Shown: positions 16,796 to 25,594 of the stretch, piece after piece | Layout of the letters: each line of letters starts with the position of its first letter | Numbering within the stretch: the first letter of the stretch is position 1 | Assembly (NCBI GenBank): GCA_045595165.1 | Contig: JAZNZY010000020.1 | Span: 83,106 to 147,105 of the forward strand | Origin: SFLA01 sp045595165 | GTDB taxonomy: Bacteria; Bacillota; Clostridia; Oscillospirales; CAG-382 | Reading direction: 5' to 3' | DNA: 64,000 nt | Translations under genes and position numbers: made by a program | Notes under the pieces: model-generated | Told to the model about the DNA's origin: nothing | The model's database searches: none | Seen by the model: only the letters and a program-made list of their open reading frames with translations

Positions 16796-16831
16796 TGTTA
16801 ATGTAAAAACAGTATTAAAGGAGAATGTGTT

Positions 16832-17776
16832 ATGATCAAAATCACAATCGTCGGAACCGGCAGCGTTGGCTCTACCATCGCTTATACACTTACAGTTACC
16901 GGTCTTGCTTCCGAAATCGTTATGATTGATATTAACGGTGAAAAAGCTATGGGCGAAGCGTTGGATATTCGCCAGGGTACTCCTTTCTGCTCATCCTGCT
17001 CTCTCTATGCGGGAAGCTATGCGGATGCCGTGAATTCAAATATAGTTATAATCACCTCCGGCATTGCCAGACAGCCCGGTCAGACAAGACTTGATCTTGC
17101 TCAGACGAACGTGAATATCACAAAAAGCATCATTCCCGAAATTACAAAATACGCTCCCGATGCTACTTACATCATAGTAAGTAATCCCGTTGATATTCTC
17201 ACATATACTTTTTGCAAGTATTCCGGACTGCCCCAGGAACGTATTATAGGATCCGGTACTATTCTTGATACCGCACGCCTCCGCTCAAGACTTTCCGAAT
17301 ACTATTCCATAAACCAGCAAAACGTACACGCGTACGTGCTTGGTGAGCACGGCGACTCCTGCTTTGTTCCTTGGTCTGTTGCCAATATTTCCAACATTCC
17401 CATTCAGGATTACGGTAAGTCCGTTAAGATGAAGGGCGTGGAATTCCCCGAGCTTCAGTATGACGATATCGAAGAATACGTTAAGAAATCCGGCGCCCGT
17501 ATTATAAGCCGCAAGGGCGCGACCTTCTACGCCGTTTCCGTATCCGTATGCCATATCGTTAAATGTCTTATAAGCGGTATGGACACAACGCTGACAGTAT
17601 CCACTATGCTGGACGGCGAGTACGGTATAAACGACGTTTGCCTCAGCCTGCTCAACGTAGTAGGTATGAAAGGCGCACACAGCAAGGTGCTCATTCCTCT
17701 TAACGACCATGAGCTTAAGGCACTGCACCACAGCGCAAACACCTTGAAGGAAACAATGCGTAATATTGATTTATAA
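16832..17776 (+). CDS. ldh: L-lactate dehydrogenase
   Basis: Reduces pyruvate to L-lactate with NADH, regenerating NAD in fermentation. The 314-residue protein has the nucleotide-binding GTGSVGSTIAY, the mobile loop SGIARQPGQTR with its substrate Arg residues, VSNPVDILTY, LDTARLRSRL with the relay Asp (146) and substrate Arg (149), and catalytic His173 in LGEHGDS. The loop Gln81 in the ARQPGQTR segment fits lactate rather than malate dehydrogenases, which carry Arg there. AAAGGAG precedes the ATG. It is a single gene with its own promoter and terminator. Confidence 0.95.
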   Translation: MIKITIVGTGSVGSTIAYTLTVTGLASEIVMIDINGEKAMGEALDIRQGTPFCSSCSLYAGSYADAVNSNIVIITSGIARQPGQTRLDLAQTNVNITKSIIPEITKYAPDATYIIVSNPVDILTYTFCKYSGLPQERIIGSGTILDTARLRSRLSEYYSINQQNVHAYVLGEHGDSCFVPWSVANISNIPIQDYGKSVKMKGVEFPELQYDDIEEYVKKSGARIISRKGATFYAVSVSVCHIVKCLISGMDTTLTVSTMLDGEYGINDVCLSLLNVVGMKGAHSKVLIPLNDHELKALHHSANTLKETMRNIDL

Positions 17777-17787
17777 AAAACACTTTT

Positions 17788-17817
17788 AAAAAGGACTTCT
17801 ACCGATGAAGTCCTTTT
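17788..17817 (+). terminator. Terminator after ldh
   Basis: An 11-bp stem (AAAGGACTTC and GAAGTCCTTT core) around a seven-base loop, followed by TATTATT. Confidence 0.85.
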
Positions 17818-17821
17818 ATTA

Positions 17822-17850
17822 TTGACAAAACAGCGAATATGTGGTAAAAA
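17822..17850 (+). promoter_or_regulatory. Promoter of the patatin operon
   Basis: TTGACA (17822-17827), a 17-base spacer and TAAAAA (17845-17850), directly after the ldh terminator. GAGGTG is the ribosome site for the gene starting at 17891. Confidence 0.55.
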
Positions 17851-17890
17851 TATTATAGAGTTATTATACGTTTACAGAGGTGAAGAAGCA

Positions 17891-18742
17891 ATGAATATCG
17901 GTCTGGTTTTATCCGGAGGAATGTCGAGAGGCGCTTATCAGTTCGGAGCGCTTCGTGCAATACGTGAGTATATCGATCCGCAAGACATTAAATATATAAG
18001 CGCTGCTTCTATCGGAGCTTTGAATGCTTATGCTTTTTCATCCGACAATCTGGAAGTCGGCGGTTTCATGTGGCACTCTATCAACCTTACCCACACAAGA
18101 GTGTTGGTTACCACAATTTTACGAAGCGAATTTCTTACCGAAGTTATACGCCGTCTTGCAAATAAAGAAGCAAAATGCGAAAAAATGTACGTTCCGTTTA
18201 TCAACATTAAGAACAGAAGCGTTTTTTATACGGATATTGCCCACAAAAACGGTGAGGAGCTAAAAGAGCATCTCGCCGCGTCCGTAGCAATGCCGGGAAT
18301 TAACCACCCCGTTATGATAAACGAGCTTAATCTCTATGACGGCGCGGTAGTGGACAACATACCGGTCTTCCCCTTGATGCAGCTTAATCTGGATTATATT
18401 ATCTGTATCCATTTCGACGATTACAACTACACATTTGAATCCCAATATTTTGATAATAAAATAGTTAAGATCAACTTTTCCGGTGATAACAAGATATCGG
18501 ATTCAATGTGGTTTACGAGAAGCGACGTCAAGGGAATGGAAGAACAAGGCTACAGAAAAGCGAAAGCTATAATGGACTTTGTATTCGCTGACGGACTTGA
18601 AAACACAGAAGCCATATACAACAAGATCGAAGCATTGAATGCGATGAATTCCCACAGAGTGCGCCGCACAACATCCGATATTATTAACGATAATTTTGAT
18701 AAGCTTAAAAAGCGCCTTGCCAAGAGAAAAATTGTTGAATAA
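17891..18742 (+). CDS. Patatin-like phospholipase
   Basis: A 283-residue protein of the patatin/RssA-YchK group, hydrolases that remove acyl chains from phospholipids or lysolipids. The oxyanion motif is SGGMSRGAYQFGALRAI, the nucleophile Ser40 lies in SAASIGALNAY and the second dyad residue Asp150 in LYDGAVVDN. It is cytoplasmic, with no signal peptide. The frame extends upstream, but the ATG at 17891 fits the family start and has GAGGTG before it. It is followed closely by a tiny membrane protein and an EEP-family hydrolase in the same direction, probably as one operon. Confidence 0.9.
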   Translation: MNIGLVLSGGMSRGAYQFGALRAIREYIDPQDIKYISAASIGALNAYAFSSDNLEVGGFMWHSINLTHTRVLVTTILRSEFLTEVIRRLANKEAKCEKMYVPFINIKNRSVFYTDIAHKNGEELKEHLAASVAMPGINHPVMINELNLYDGAVVDNIPVFPLMQLNLDYIICIHFDDYNYTFESQYFDNKIVKINFSGDNKISDSMWFTRSDVKGMEEQGYRKAKAIMDFVFADGLENTEAIYNKIEALNAMNSHRVRRTTSDIINDNFDKLKKRLAKRKIVE

Positions 18743-18753
18743 GAGGTAGTATT

Positions 18754-18942
18754 ATGAAAATAACAAAACGCATTAAAACCATTGCGGTATGCGCAGTTCT
18801 CGCTTGCGGCGCCATTGCCGGCGCGGCTTTAGGTGTCATGGTATACCAGACCGTAAAGGCCGTAGAGGAAAAGATCAAGAATACAATAAACGTTAAAAAC
18901 ATCATAAGCAAAATTCCTTTTTTAAAGCGCAAGGTAAAATAA
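18754..18942 (+). CDS. Very small single-span membrane protein
   Basis: 62 residues: a basic N-terminus, one Ala/Gly-rich membrane helix (about 8-30) and a Lys-rich tail. GAGGT lies just before the ATG. It sits 11 bases after the patatin gene and one base before the EEP gene, so it is co-transcribed with both. I do not recognise the family. Confidence 0.65.
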   Translation: MKITKRIKTIAVCAVLACGAIAGAALGVMVYQTVKAVEEKIKNTINVKNIISKIPFLKRKVK

Positions 18943-18943
18943 A

Positions 18944-19651
18944 ATGGAACTTAATATACTAAGCTTTAATACCCAACATTGTATGAACTATATTACTCGT
19001 AAGATCGATTACGAATCCGTTGTTAACCTGATAAAAGAATTGGACGCGGATATTATCGGTCTTAACGAAATGCGGGGTGTCGGTGAGCTGGAAGGTTATG
19101 AGGCGCAAATGGAAATTCTGGCTTCTCTTGCCGGATACCACTATTATTTCGCTCCCGCGCTTCTTGTTTGCGGAACCAGCGAATACGGAAACGGAATATT
19201 ATCAAAATACCCCATAAAAAGCGCACAAAAGATAATGATTCCCGATCCCGAAACAAAAAGCGGACATCAGCATTACGAAACCCGTTGTATACTTAAAGCG
19301 GAAATAGACGTAGGTGCCGGGCTTACGGTTATGGTATCTCACTTCGGCTTGAACCTTGATGAGCGTGTGAATGCCGTGAAAACGCTTATACCTGCTCTGG
19401 AAGAAGAGAAATGTGTTTTTATGGGAGATCTTAACACTACGCCCGAAGAACCGGTTCTTAACGATATCCGCACCCATATGAAGGATGCCGATGATATGTT
19501 AAGCGGAAAGCTGCTTTCCTTCCCCTCGGATAAACCGAAGATGAAGATCGATTATATCTTCGTATCCCCCGATGTAAAAATAAAATATGCGGACATACCT
19601 GCAAAGATCGTTTCCGATCACAGACCGTATATTGCAAAAATTGAAATTTAA
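18944..19651 (+). CDS. Endonuclease/exonuclease/phosphatase (EEP) family hydrolase
   Basis: A 235-residue metal-dependent phosphodiesterase/phosphatase of the EEP superfamily (DNase I, sphingomyelinase and inositol phosphatase relatives). Motifs in order are LSFNTQ, GLNEM with the metal Glu, YGNGILSK, VSHFGLNLDER, GDLNTTPE with the Asp/Asn pair, KIDYIFV and the catalytic SDHRPYIA. No signal peptide is seen. It lies in one operon with a patatin, so a role in lipid head-group cleavage is possible, but nuclease activity is equally open. Confidence 0.88.
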   Translation: MELNILSFNTQHCMNYITRKIDYESVVNLIKELDADIIGLNEMRGVGELEGYEAQMEILASLAGYHYYFAPALLVCGTSEYGNGILSKYPIKSAQKIMIPDPETKSGHQHYETRCILKAEIDVGAGLTVMVSHFGLNLDERVNAVKTLIPALEEEKCVFMGDLNTTPEEPVLNDIRTHMKDADDMLSGKLLSFPSDKPKMKIDYIFVSPDVKIKYADIPAKIVSDHRPYIAKIEI

Positions 19652-19662
19652 AAAAACACACA

Positions 19663-19695
19663 AAAAAGGCTTTGGGTTTAAACCAAAGCCTTTTT
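19663..19695. terminator. Terminator after the EEP gene
   Basis: A 13-bp stem (19663-19675 with 19683-19695) around a seven-base loop, ending in TTTTT. The reverse strand has a matching T tract. Confidence 0.85.
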
Positions 19696-19696
19696 C

Positions 19697-19712
19697 GTTG
19701 TCGGGGTGATTA
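19697..19712. repeat. Short form of the 3'-end repeat
   Basis: GTTGTCGGGG is joined directly to TGATTA. The full copy at 15194-15238 has the same two flanks separated by the CCCCAAGAAG/CTTCTTGGGG hairpin, so this looks like the empty form. It lies between two converging genes. Confidence 0.6.
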
Positions 19713-19746
19713 GCTTTCCCAAAATTTTCAAAAAGGGTTTTTTTGA

Positions 19747-21048
19747 TTATTTCTGTGTAAGTCTGTCCTTGAGGATGGCGTTAACATAATCGGAAATAGC
19801 CTGCGAGCCGCTGAGCTGGCAAGGCTCGGAAATTTCTTCAAATCCGCCGCCGAAGTGTGTCTGGCAGTTATCCTGATACGTATCTGCTCCAAATCGGAGA
19901 GCAGAAACACGGTTTGTTCCGTGAAGTCCTTCCATACCCATAAAGAATACTGCTACGCGGTAATCGGAAACGGCTTCGGTAAATTCTTCCCCGGAAACGT
20001 GACGGTAATCTTCGCTGTGAAGATATACCTTGAATTCCTCCCAAAGAGCTTCAAGATCCGCAACTTCCTTTGCGTCCGTATCGCCTTCAAGGCGGAGGCG
20101 CGCAACCAGCTCCTCTGCATTCATATCCCATACTTCAATAACAACGGATTTTCCGTCGGTATCATACTTTACGTTATTGAGGTTTTCGGGAATAAGTCCA
20201 TCGGGATAAAGCTGAACGGAAGCATTTCTGTCGCCGCAATCGAGAGCTTCAATGTAGTTGATGTGAACCTGTCCGCTGAATACAAATGCGCCTGTGGAAT
20301 GCTTGGAAAGACGGGTATTGCTCTCGTCAACAGACCATTGATTTTCGCCGGGAATTTCTTCGCGGAAGAAATATTGTACGTCTTTTGCAAGCACCCAAAG
20401 CTCGTATTCGTCAATGGGCGCAGTCATATCCGCAAATACAGTTTTGACACCGTGACGGCCATATACCGCAGAATTGAGAACTGCTACGCGGGTGTAAATT
20501 ACGTTCCAGATATCCTTTTCAACGTTAAAAGAATATTCGTTGGTGCCGACCTCCAAGCCGCCGAAGCAGTTTTTGTATTCTTCGGAGGAATAGAAGCTTA
20601 TGCCCGGATAACTTGCGGTAACGCCGTCAAGCCCCGTTACGTTGATAACATCGTATTGGCTGAACAGTTTTAGAGTATCGTCGATAACAAAGAGGATATC
20701 CTCTGCGGAAAGGGAGAACCACTCGCCGTTTTCTCTTCTTGCGACAAAGTCGTTAATCTGCTCTGCGGAATAGATGTTTACGACCGATTTGCCGTCAACT
20801 TCGGAAGTGAATAAATACTGACCGAACTTGCCTGAAAGCTGTTCCTGAGGAACCGGAACGGTAGTATCGGTTATTATACTCTCTTCCTCGGGAATGAGAT
20901 CGCTTACATCAGGTGCATAGGATTCCGTATCCACGGGCTTGTCCTCGGTTTCTGCCATACCCATAAGCATAAGTCCGCCGGAGAGTATGCATACCGCCAA
21001 AAGGAGGGAAAGCGCAGAACGGAAAAATAGACGTTTGCTGAATTTCAT
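19747..21048 (-). CDS. Secreted protein of unknown function in the two-component regulon
   Basis: 433 residues. A signal peptide or N-terminal anchor (about 10-32) is followed by an acidic linker and a large extracytoplasmic region with several Trp, Tyr and Cys residues. I recognise no domain. The gene follows a histidine kinase gene after 71 bases, and that gap carries its own promoter. This promoter has nearly the same 32-base regulatory block as the promoter of the response regulator gene. It is therefore very likely a direct target of that system, possibly an output or sensing accessory protein at the cell surface. AAGG lies before the ATG. Confidence 0.75.
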   Translation of the reverse strand: MKFSKRLFFRSALSLLLAVCILSGGLMLMGMAETEDKPVDTESYAPDVSDLIPEEESIITDTTVPVPQEQLSGKFGQYLFTSEVDGKSVVNIYSAEQINDFVARRENGEWFSLSAEDILFVIDDTLKLFSQYDVINVTGLDGVTASYPGISFYSSEEYKNCFGGLEVGTNEYSFNVEKDIWNVIYTRVAVLNSAVYGRHGVKTVFADMTAPIDEYELWVLAKDVQYFFREEIPGENQWSVDESNTRLSKHSTGAFVFSGQVHINYIEALDCGDRNASVQLYPDGLIPENLNNVKYDTDGKSVVIEVWDMNAEELVARLRLEGDTDAKEVADLEALWEEFKVYLHSEDYRHVSGEEFTEAVSDYRVAVFFMGMEGLHGTNRVSALRFGADTYQDNCQTHFGGGFEEISEPCQLSGSQAISDYVNAILKDRLTQK

Positions 21049-21083
21049 ACTTTTACCTTCTTTCTGTATTTTAGTGTGACCAC

Positions 21084-21114
21084 ATTATAAAATACAGATG
21101 TTATAGAATTGTAA
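21084..21114 (-). promoter_or_regulatory. Response regulator box and promoter of the secreted protein gene
   Basis: Leftward, TTACA (21110-21114) and TAACA (21099-21103) form a direct repeat with an 11-base period, as in PhoB/OmpR/PhoP boxes. TATAAT (21084-21089) lies 10 bases downstream, so the box overlaps the -35 position. The same arrangement with the same spacing occurs at 23181-23211. Confidence 0.75.
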
Positions 21115-21119
21115 TGATA

Positions 21120-22505
21120 TTAATCGGAAGTTGTAAGGTTATTGTAAAGTGTTGTAAAGTTTACAGAAGCTACGGTGCCTTTTTGGGGTTCGGACGCAAA
21201 TTCAAGGCTCGTTCCGTGGGCTTCCGCAATACGTTTGCACAAGGCAAGTCCCAAGCCCGTGCCCCCTTCGGCGCGGGAACGGGATTTATCGGTACGGTAA
21301 AAGGGCTCGGTAATATGCAAAAGCTGTTCCTGCGTCATTCCTATTCCCGTATCCTTGACGTACAGCTTTACCGTTTCTCCACAAATTTCCGTGCCAATGG
21401 TAACCGTACCACCGCCCTTGCACGCCTTTACTGCGTTTTCTATAAGATTGGAAAGCAGAATATCCAAAAGAGGCTCGTCTACCAAAACATTTATATCCTC
21501 TGCGGTACACAAAAGTTCCACTCCCCTGCTACGGGCATCTTTATCCAATCGGTTGCAGGTACGGTATGCAAATCCCCGCAAGGAAAGCTCCTTTGGAGAA
21601 ATTCCGTTTTCACGGATAAAAGCTGAATCAAGCAAGACTTCGCTTATATCTTTAAGCCGCATTGATTCGGACATAATGTATTTTGCCGCTTCCACACGCT
21701 CTTCTTCGGGAATTTTTGCACCGCAGATATATTCTGCATATCCGTGTATCGCCGTAAGAGGAGTGCGCATTTCGTGGGCAAGGTTATCCAGCATATTCTG
21801 CTTGCGGTCTGCGGTATCCTTAAGCTGGGTTATCTGACGGGAAACCTTATCCGCCATTATATTGAAATCCCTTGCCAGAGCGGAAACCTCATCATCCCCC
21901 TTGTCCGAAGCGCGCACGGAAAAGTTGCCGTTTGCAATATCGCCCGTGGCTGACCTGAGCTTTATGAGAGGAAGGTACAGTTTTCTTAAAACAAAATACA
22001 AAACCACACCTAAAAGCAGAGATGCTGCCAGTGAGCTCGAAACAAAGACGATACAAAGACGGGTGAACTCTTTGTCAAGATATGACACATCCTTGGAATA
22101 AATCATAGTGATTGTGCCTTCACACACGTCCCTGCTGATAACTATATAACGTTTTCCTTCACTCCGAGTCATGGAAAGGGTGTTTTGGGCGGGAGTGGGA
22201 ATTGATTCGGAAATACTTGAATAGCTCACGTTTCCGTCGGTAATGAATTTGAGGGAAATGTTTTTACCTTTATAAAACTTGCCATATGTAGCCTGCAAAA
22301 GTCCTGCGCTTTGTGCGCCTGTATATTCGTAGTCCTTTTCGAAAGCATCCGTTATGCTTAAAAATTCGGTACTGCAAACGTTTTCTGCGGCTTCTATATT
22401 GTTATGGAAGGTATACATAGCCAAAGCGAAAACAGCCGTATTAAGAAACAGCAAAAATAATATGAAAGTGAGCAAATATGTTCGCTCAAAAAATTTCATT
22501 CTCAT
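21120..22505 (-). CDS. Sensor histidine kinase
   Basis: 461 residues. Membrane helices at about 10-30 and 152-173 enclose an extracellular sensor domain of about 120 residues. HAMP (175-225) is followed by HisKA with phospho-accepting His244 in NLAHEMRTPLTAI and HATPase with NLIENAVKA, DTGIGM, FYRTDKSRS and GGTGLGLAL. Its ATG overlaps the stop of the response regulator gene (ATGA). The signal is unknown. The DNA box of the partner regulator resembles PhoP/PhoB sites, but no phosphate-related gene is adjacent. Confidence 0.93.
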   Translation of the reverse strand: MRMKFFERTYLLTFILFLLFLNTAVFALAMYTFHNNIEAAENVCSTEFLSITDAFEKDYEYTGAQSAGLLQATYGKFYKGKNISLKFITDGNVSYSSISESIPTPAQNTLSMTRSEGKRYIVISRDVCEGTITMIYSKDVSYLDKEFTRLCIVFVSSSLAASLLLGVVLYFVLRKLYLPLIKLRSATGDIANGNFSVRASDKGDDEVSALARDFNIMADKVSRQITQLKDTADRKQNMLDNLAHEMRTPLTAIHGYAEYICGAKIPEEERVEAAKYIMSESMRLKDISEVLLDSAFIRENGISPKELSLRGFAYRTCNRLDKDARSRGVELLCTAEDINVLVDEPLLDILLSNLIENAVKACKGGGTVTIGTEICGETVKLYVKDTGIGMTQEQLLHITEPFYRTDKSRSRAEGGTGLGLALCKRIAEAHGTSLEFASEPQKGTVASVNFTTLYNNLTTSD

Positions 22506-23149
22506 ATTTCAAAACGGTAACCGACTTTGAATACGGTTTTTATCCTGTCCTTTATTCCCAGCTTGTGGCGAAGCTGTTGTACGTGTACGTCTACCGTGCG
22601 GGTATCTCCGCAGTAATCGTAATCCCACACCTTTTCAAGTATTTTTTCACGGGAGAGTGCGAGGTTTCGGTTGTTTATAAGCAATTCCAGCAAGGAAAAT
22701 TCCTTTGGTGTAAGAACGGCGAGAGAACCGCTTTTGTATACGTTTCTGCTGCTGAAATCCACAGTAATATCATCAAAAGAAAAAGTATCTGCGCCTCTTT
22801 TGGTGCGGCGCAAAACAGCCTGAACACGGGCTGTAAGCTCTGCCATTTCAAAGGGCTTGACAATATAATCGTCCGCACCCAGAGCAAGTCCTTTGATACG
22901 GTCATCAAGCCCCGTTTTGGCTGTGACGAATATTACGGGCACATTGTTGAGCAAGCTCATTATCTCAAACCCCGATATGCCGGGAAGCATAACGTCGAGA
23001 ATGATCAGATCCGGCTGTTCACTTTTTACAAGTGATAACGCCTGAACCCCGTCATACGCAGGGATACATTCGTGTCCGACGAGAGTGAGATTTTTACACA
23101 CCAAACGGTTTATGGGAAGCTCATCGTCAACTATAAGCAGTTTTGCCAA
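22502..23149 (-). CDS. OmpR/PhoB-family response regulator
   Basis: 215 residues. A receiver domain (1-115) has acidic residues in IVDDE, phospho-acceptor Asp52 in ILDVMLPG, the switch Thr in FVTAKT and Lys in IVKPFE. A winged-helix DNA-binding domain follows (125-215), with LTPKEFSLLELL and RTVDVHVQQLRHKL. The start is a TTG with AGGAG nine bases upstream. It precedes and overlaps the kinase gene. A PhoB-type direct repeat at its own promoter suggests positive autoregulation. Confidence 0.93.
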   Translation of the reverse strand: MAKLLIVDDELPINRLVCKNLTLVGHECIPAYDGVQALSLVKSEQPDLIILDVMLPGISGFEIMSLLNNVPVIFVTAKTGLDDRIKGLALGADDYIVKPFEMAELTARVQAVLRRTKRGADTFSFDDITVDFSSRNVYKSGSLAVLTPKEFSLLELLINNRNLALSREKILEKVWDYDYCGDTRTVDVHVQQLRHKLGIKDRIKTVFKVGYRFEI

Positions 23150-23180
23150 CGTTTTTCACTCCTTGTACTTTAATAATCCT

Positions 23181-23211
23181 ATTATAACAGACGGATGTTA
23201 TGAAATTGTAA
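23181..23211 (-). promoter_or_regulatory. Response regulator box and promoter of the two-component operon
   Basis: Leftward TTACA (23207-23211) and TAACA (23196-23200) repeat with an 11-base period, and TATAAT (23181-23186) lies 10 bases downstream. Sequence and spacing match 21084-21114 almost base for base, which points to the same regulator. Confidence 0.75.
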
Positions 23212-23308
23212 TGAAAAATAAATTTATTTTAAATAAAATGCACATTGAAAAACCTTGATATCCGTGGTAAAATCCCTTTTTGGAAAAATAACGAAAAGGA
23301 AAAAACGA

Positions 23309-24592
23309 ATGCTTACCGCTGTAATTATTGCCGCGTTGACCTGCGTGGCGTTTATATGCAATATTCTTATAAAACCAACCGTAAACATAAAAGGTAAAAG
23401 CTACGGAATATATTGGATTCCTCCCCTGCTGGGCGCCCTTGCTTGTATTTTTGCGGGAGTAATAACACCGAAACAGCTTTTTGAAGGACTTACTGCAGAC
23501 AGCGATATCAACCCTTTAAAGATACTTGCTTTGTTTTTATCCCTCACACTTATGTCGGTACTGCTTGACAGCGCAGGTTTTTTTAGTTTGCTGGCATCAA
23601 AGACGCTGTCTATGGCAAAGCACAGCCAATGGGCGTTGTTTATATGTCTGTATCTTACGGTGTCCGTGCTGACGGTATTTACATCAAACGATATTATAGT
23701 ACTTACCTTCACACCGTTCATCTGCTATTTTGCCCGTAATGCAAAAATAGACCCCGTGCCGTATCTGGTAGGTGAATTTGTAGCCGCCAACACCTGGAGT
23801 ATGGCTTTGGTGATCGGAAATCCCACCAACATTTATCTTGCGGGAACGACGGGAATCGATTTCGGCGAATATTTCTCGGTAATGGCGCTTCCCACTCTTT
23901 TTACGGGTGTTGTATCCTTCGCCGCGCTGTGCCTTATATTCCGCAAAAAGCTGTCTTTACCTATGAACGCTGCGGAAAACGAAAAAGCAAAAGCCGATAT
24001 TCCTCTGATGATTATCGGCGGTGTCCATCTTGGAATATGTATTTTGCTTATGGCGGTTTCCTCTGTGATAAATATTCCTATGTGGATAGTTTCGGTAATC
24101 TGCTTTGCAAGCCAGTATTTATGTTCTTTCATTTACTGTATTGCCAAGAAAAAGCTTATATACGTTGTTGATTCCTTTAAAAGAACGCCCATTATAACCG
24201 TGCCCTTCGTACTGTCTATGTTCACCCTCGTGCTGGCATTGGTAAATACGGGAGCAACCCAAGCGGTGAGCAAATTCCTTCTGAACGGAGAAAGCATACT
24301 TAAATGCGGTATTTCCTCCTTCTTTGCCTCCAACTTTATAAACAACATTCCTATGAGCGTGCTGTTCTCGGCATTGATCGGCGGAGATATGGCGGCTGTG
24401 TATGCTTCTGTCATCGGTTCAAATCTGGGCGCATTCCTTACCCCCGTTGGAGCCCTTGCGGGAATAATGTGGACGGGACTCTTGAAAAACCACGGCGTAA
24501 AGCTTTCCTTTGCAAAATTTTCACTTTACGGAATTTTGGTTTCCGTCCCCGCGCTTGCGGCGGCAATATTTGGACTTTATATAATGATGTAA
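23309..24592 (+). CDS. ArsB/NhaD-like membrane transporter (ion transporter superfamily)
   Basis: A 427-residue polytopic membrane protein with about 10-11 helices, of the ArsB/NhaD/citrate-transporter superfamily. Signature stretches are VFTSNDIIVLTFTPF, GNPTNIYLAG, FINNIPMSVLF and GSNLGAFLTPVGALAG, the paired hairpin motifs of the fold. Arsenite efflux, Na/H exchange and dicarboxylate transport all occur in this superfamily, and no arsenic genes are nearby, so the substrate is open. AAAGGA precedes the ATG at 23309; upstream in-frame TTG codons are less likely. It is divergent from the two-component operon. Confidence 0.85.
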   Translation: MLTAVIIAALTCVAFICNILIKPTVNIKGKSYGIYWIPPLLGALACIFAGVITPKQLFEGLTADSDINPLKILALFLSLTLMSVLLDSAGFFSLLASKTLSMAKHSQWALFICLYLTVSVLTVFTSNDIIVLTFTPFICYFARNAKIDPVPYLVGEFVAANTWSMALVIGNPTNIYLAGTTGIDFGEYFSVMALPTLFTGVVSFAALCLIFRKKLSLPMNAAENEKAKADIPLMIIGGVHLGICILLMAVSSVINIPMWIVSVICFASQYLCSFIYCIAKKKLIYVVDSFKRTPIITVPFVLSMFTLVLALVNTGATQAVSKFLLNGESILKCGISSFFASNFINNIPMSVLFSALIGGDMAAVYASVIGSNLGAFLTPVGALAGIMWTGLLKNHGVKLSFAKFSLYGILVSVPALAAAIFGLYIMM

Positions 24593-24622
24593 AAAAATCA
24601 CCTCTCACGAGGTGATTTTTTC
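24593..24622. terminator. Bidirectional terminator
   Basis: Stem AATCACCTC and GAGGTGATT around TCAC, with A and T runs on both sides, between converging transporter and dapF genes. Confidence 0.85.
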
Positions 24623-24632
24623 GTATGTAAAT

Positions 24633-25391
24633 TTAACAGTATTCTGCTTTGCCGGTCATAAATACTCTTCTGTCCGAGCAAACGCGGATAACGAGATCGC
24701 CTTTTGCGAGAGAAACGGTTATATCCGTATCCGCATCGCAATATCCCTTTGCCACGGCGACGGCGGCAAGGGCGCAAGCTCCGGTTCCGCAAGCGGCAGT
24801 TTCTCCGCTTCCCCGTTCCCACACACGCATTTCAAGTCGGGTACGGGAACACACCTTGGCAAATTCCGTATTCACACGGTTTGGAAAGCACCTGCTATGC
24901 TCGATAACGGGACCGAGCTCCTCCAGACAAAGCTCCTTCGGATTATCGCAAAAGATAACGAAATGAGGGTTACCCATAGAAGCAGTAGTACCGTGAAACA
25001 CTTTTCCGTTTGCAGATACGGCGATATCGTCCATTACCTCGGATATTCCCATATCCACTTTAATTAACTCGGCAACTCCGTTTTCGGTGATAGGATACAG
25101 TTTTTTTATCCCTGCCCCCGTTTCCAGAGTTATGCAGGGCTTATTGACTATACCTTTATCTACTGCGTAACGTGCTACACAGCGTGCGCCGTTGCCGCAC
25201 ATTTCCGCTTCGCTTCCGTCTGCGTTAAAGATACGCATTTTCACATCGCAAATATCGGAGGGTAAAACGAGGATTATACCGTCTGTATTATATTTTTTTG
25301 AAAGTATAACGCTTTGCTTTTCAGGCTCTTCAATATCCCCGTTTATAATAACGTAGGAATTGCCGATACCGTGCATAGGGGTATATTCCAT
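24633..25391 (-). CDS. dapF: Diaminopimelate epimerase
   Basis: Converts LL- to meso-diaminopimelate for lysine and peptidoglycan. The 252-residue protein has both catalytic Cys residues: Cys65 in EMCGNGARC and Cys201 in TAACGTGACA. The opening reads MHGIGNSYVIING, where most members have GxGNDF. The ATG at 25391 has AGGAG upstream and begins two bases after the small zinc-protein gene; a longer in-frame extension would overlap that gene. It is the last gene of a leftward group with GH27 and the small zinc protein, a mixed operon with no obvious pathway link. Confidence 0.94.
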   Translation of the reverse strand: MEYTPMHGIGNSYVIINGDIEEPEKQSVILSKKYNTDGIILVLPSDICDVKMRIFNADGSEAEMCGNGARCVARYAVDKGIVNKPCITLETGAGIKKLYPITENGVAELIKVDMGISEVMDDIAVSANGKVFHGTTASMGNPHFVIFCDNPKELCLEELGPVIEHSRCFPNRVNTEFAKVCSRTRLEMRVWERGSGETAACGTGACALAAVAVAKGYCDADTDITVSLAKGDLVIRVCSDRRVFMTGKAEYC

Positions 25392-25393
25392 TT

Positions 25394-25594
25394 TTACTCC
25401 TTTTTGGCAAACAACGTGCAACCGTATGCCCGATATTCCTCTATAAGTTGGCGGACACGCTCTTCGGATGCGCCGAAATGCTTTGCAAGACAAGGTATGC
25501 ACATAAATTCCTCTGCGCCTCTGTTTATCAGCTTTTTATGGCACCCTACGTCATCTGCGGTGAGGGAAGCGCCGCAACGGATACATTTATGCAT
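25394..25594 (-). CDS. Small zinc-binding protein
   Basis: 66 residues. Two Cys pairs (KCIRCGA and MCIPCLA) with a Cys/His pair between them suggest a zinc ribbon or knuckle. The C-terminal half is a helical, Arg/Glu-rich segment. Its start overlaps the end of the GH27 gene by eight bases and its stop lies two bases before dapF. The family is not recognised; similar small Cys-rich proteins occur in clostridia without a known role. Confidence 0.75.
   Translation of the reverse strand: MHKCIRCGASLTADDVGCHKKLINRGAEEFMCIPCLAKHFGASEERVRQLIEEYRAYGCTLFAKKE

Noticed and set aside
16795..16812. A possible Rex (NADH-sensing) site before ldh, since TTGTTAA is present.
   Set aside because: Only one half-site is visible; the matching inverted half is missing at the right distance.
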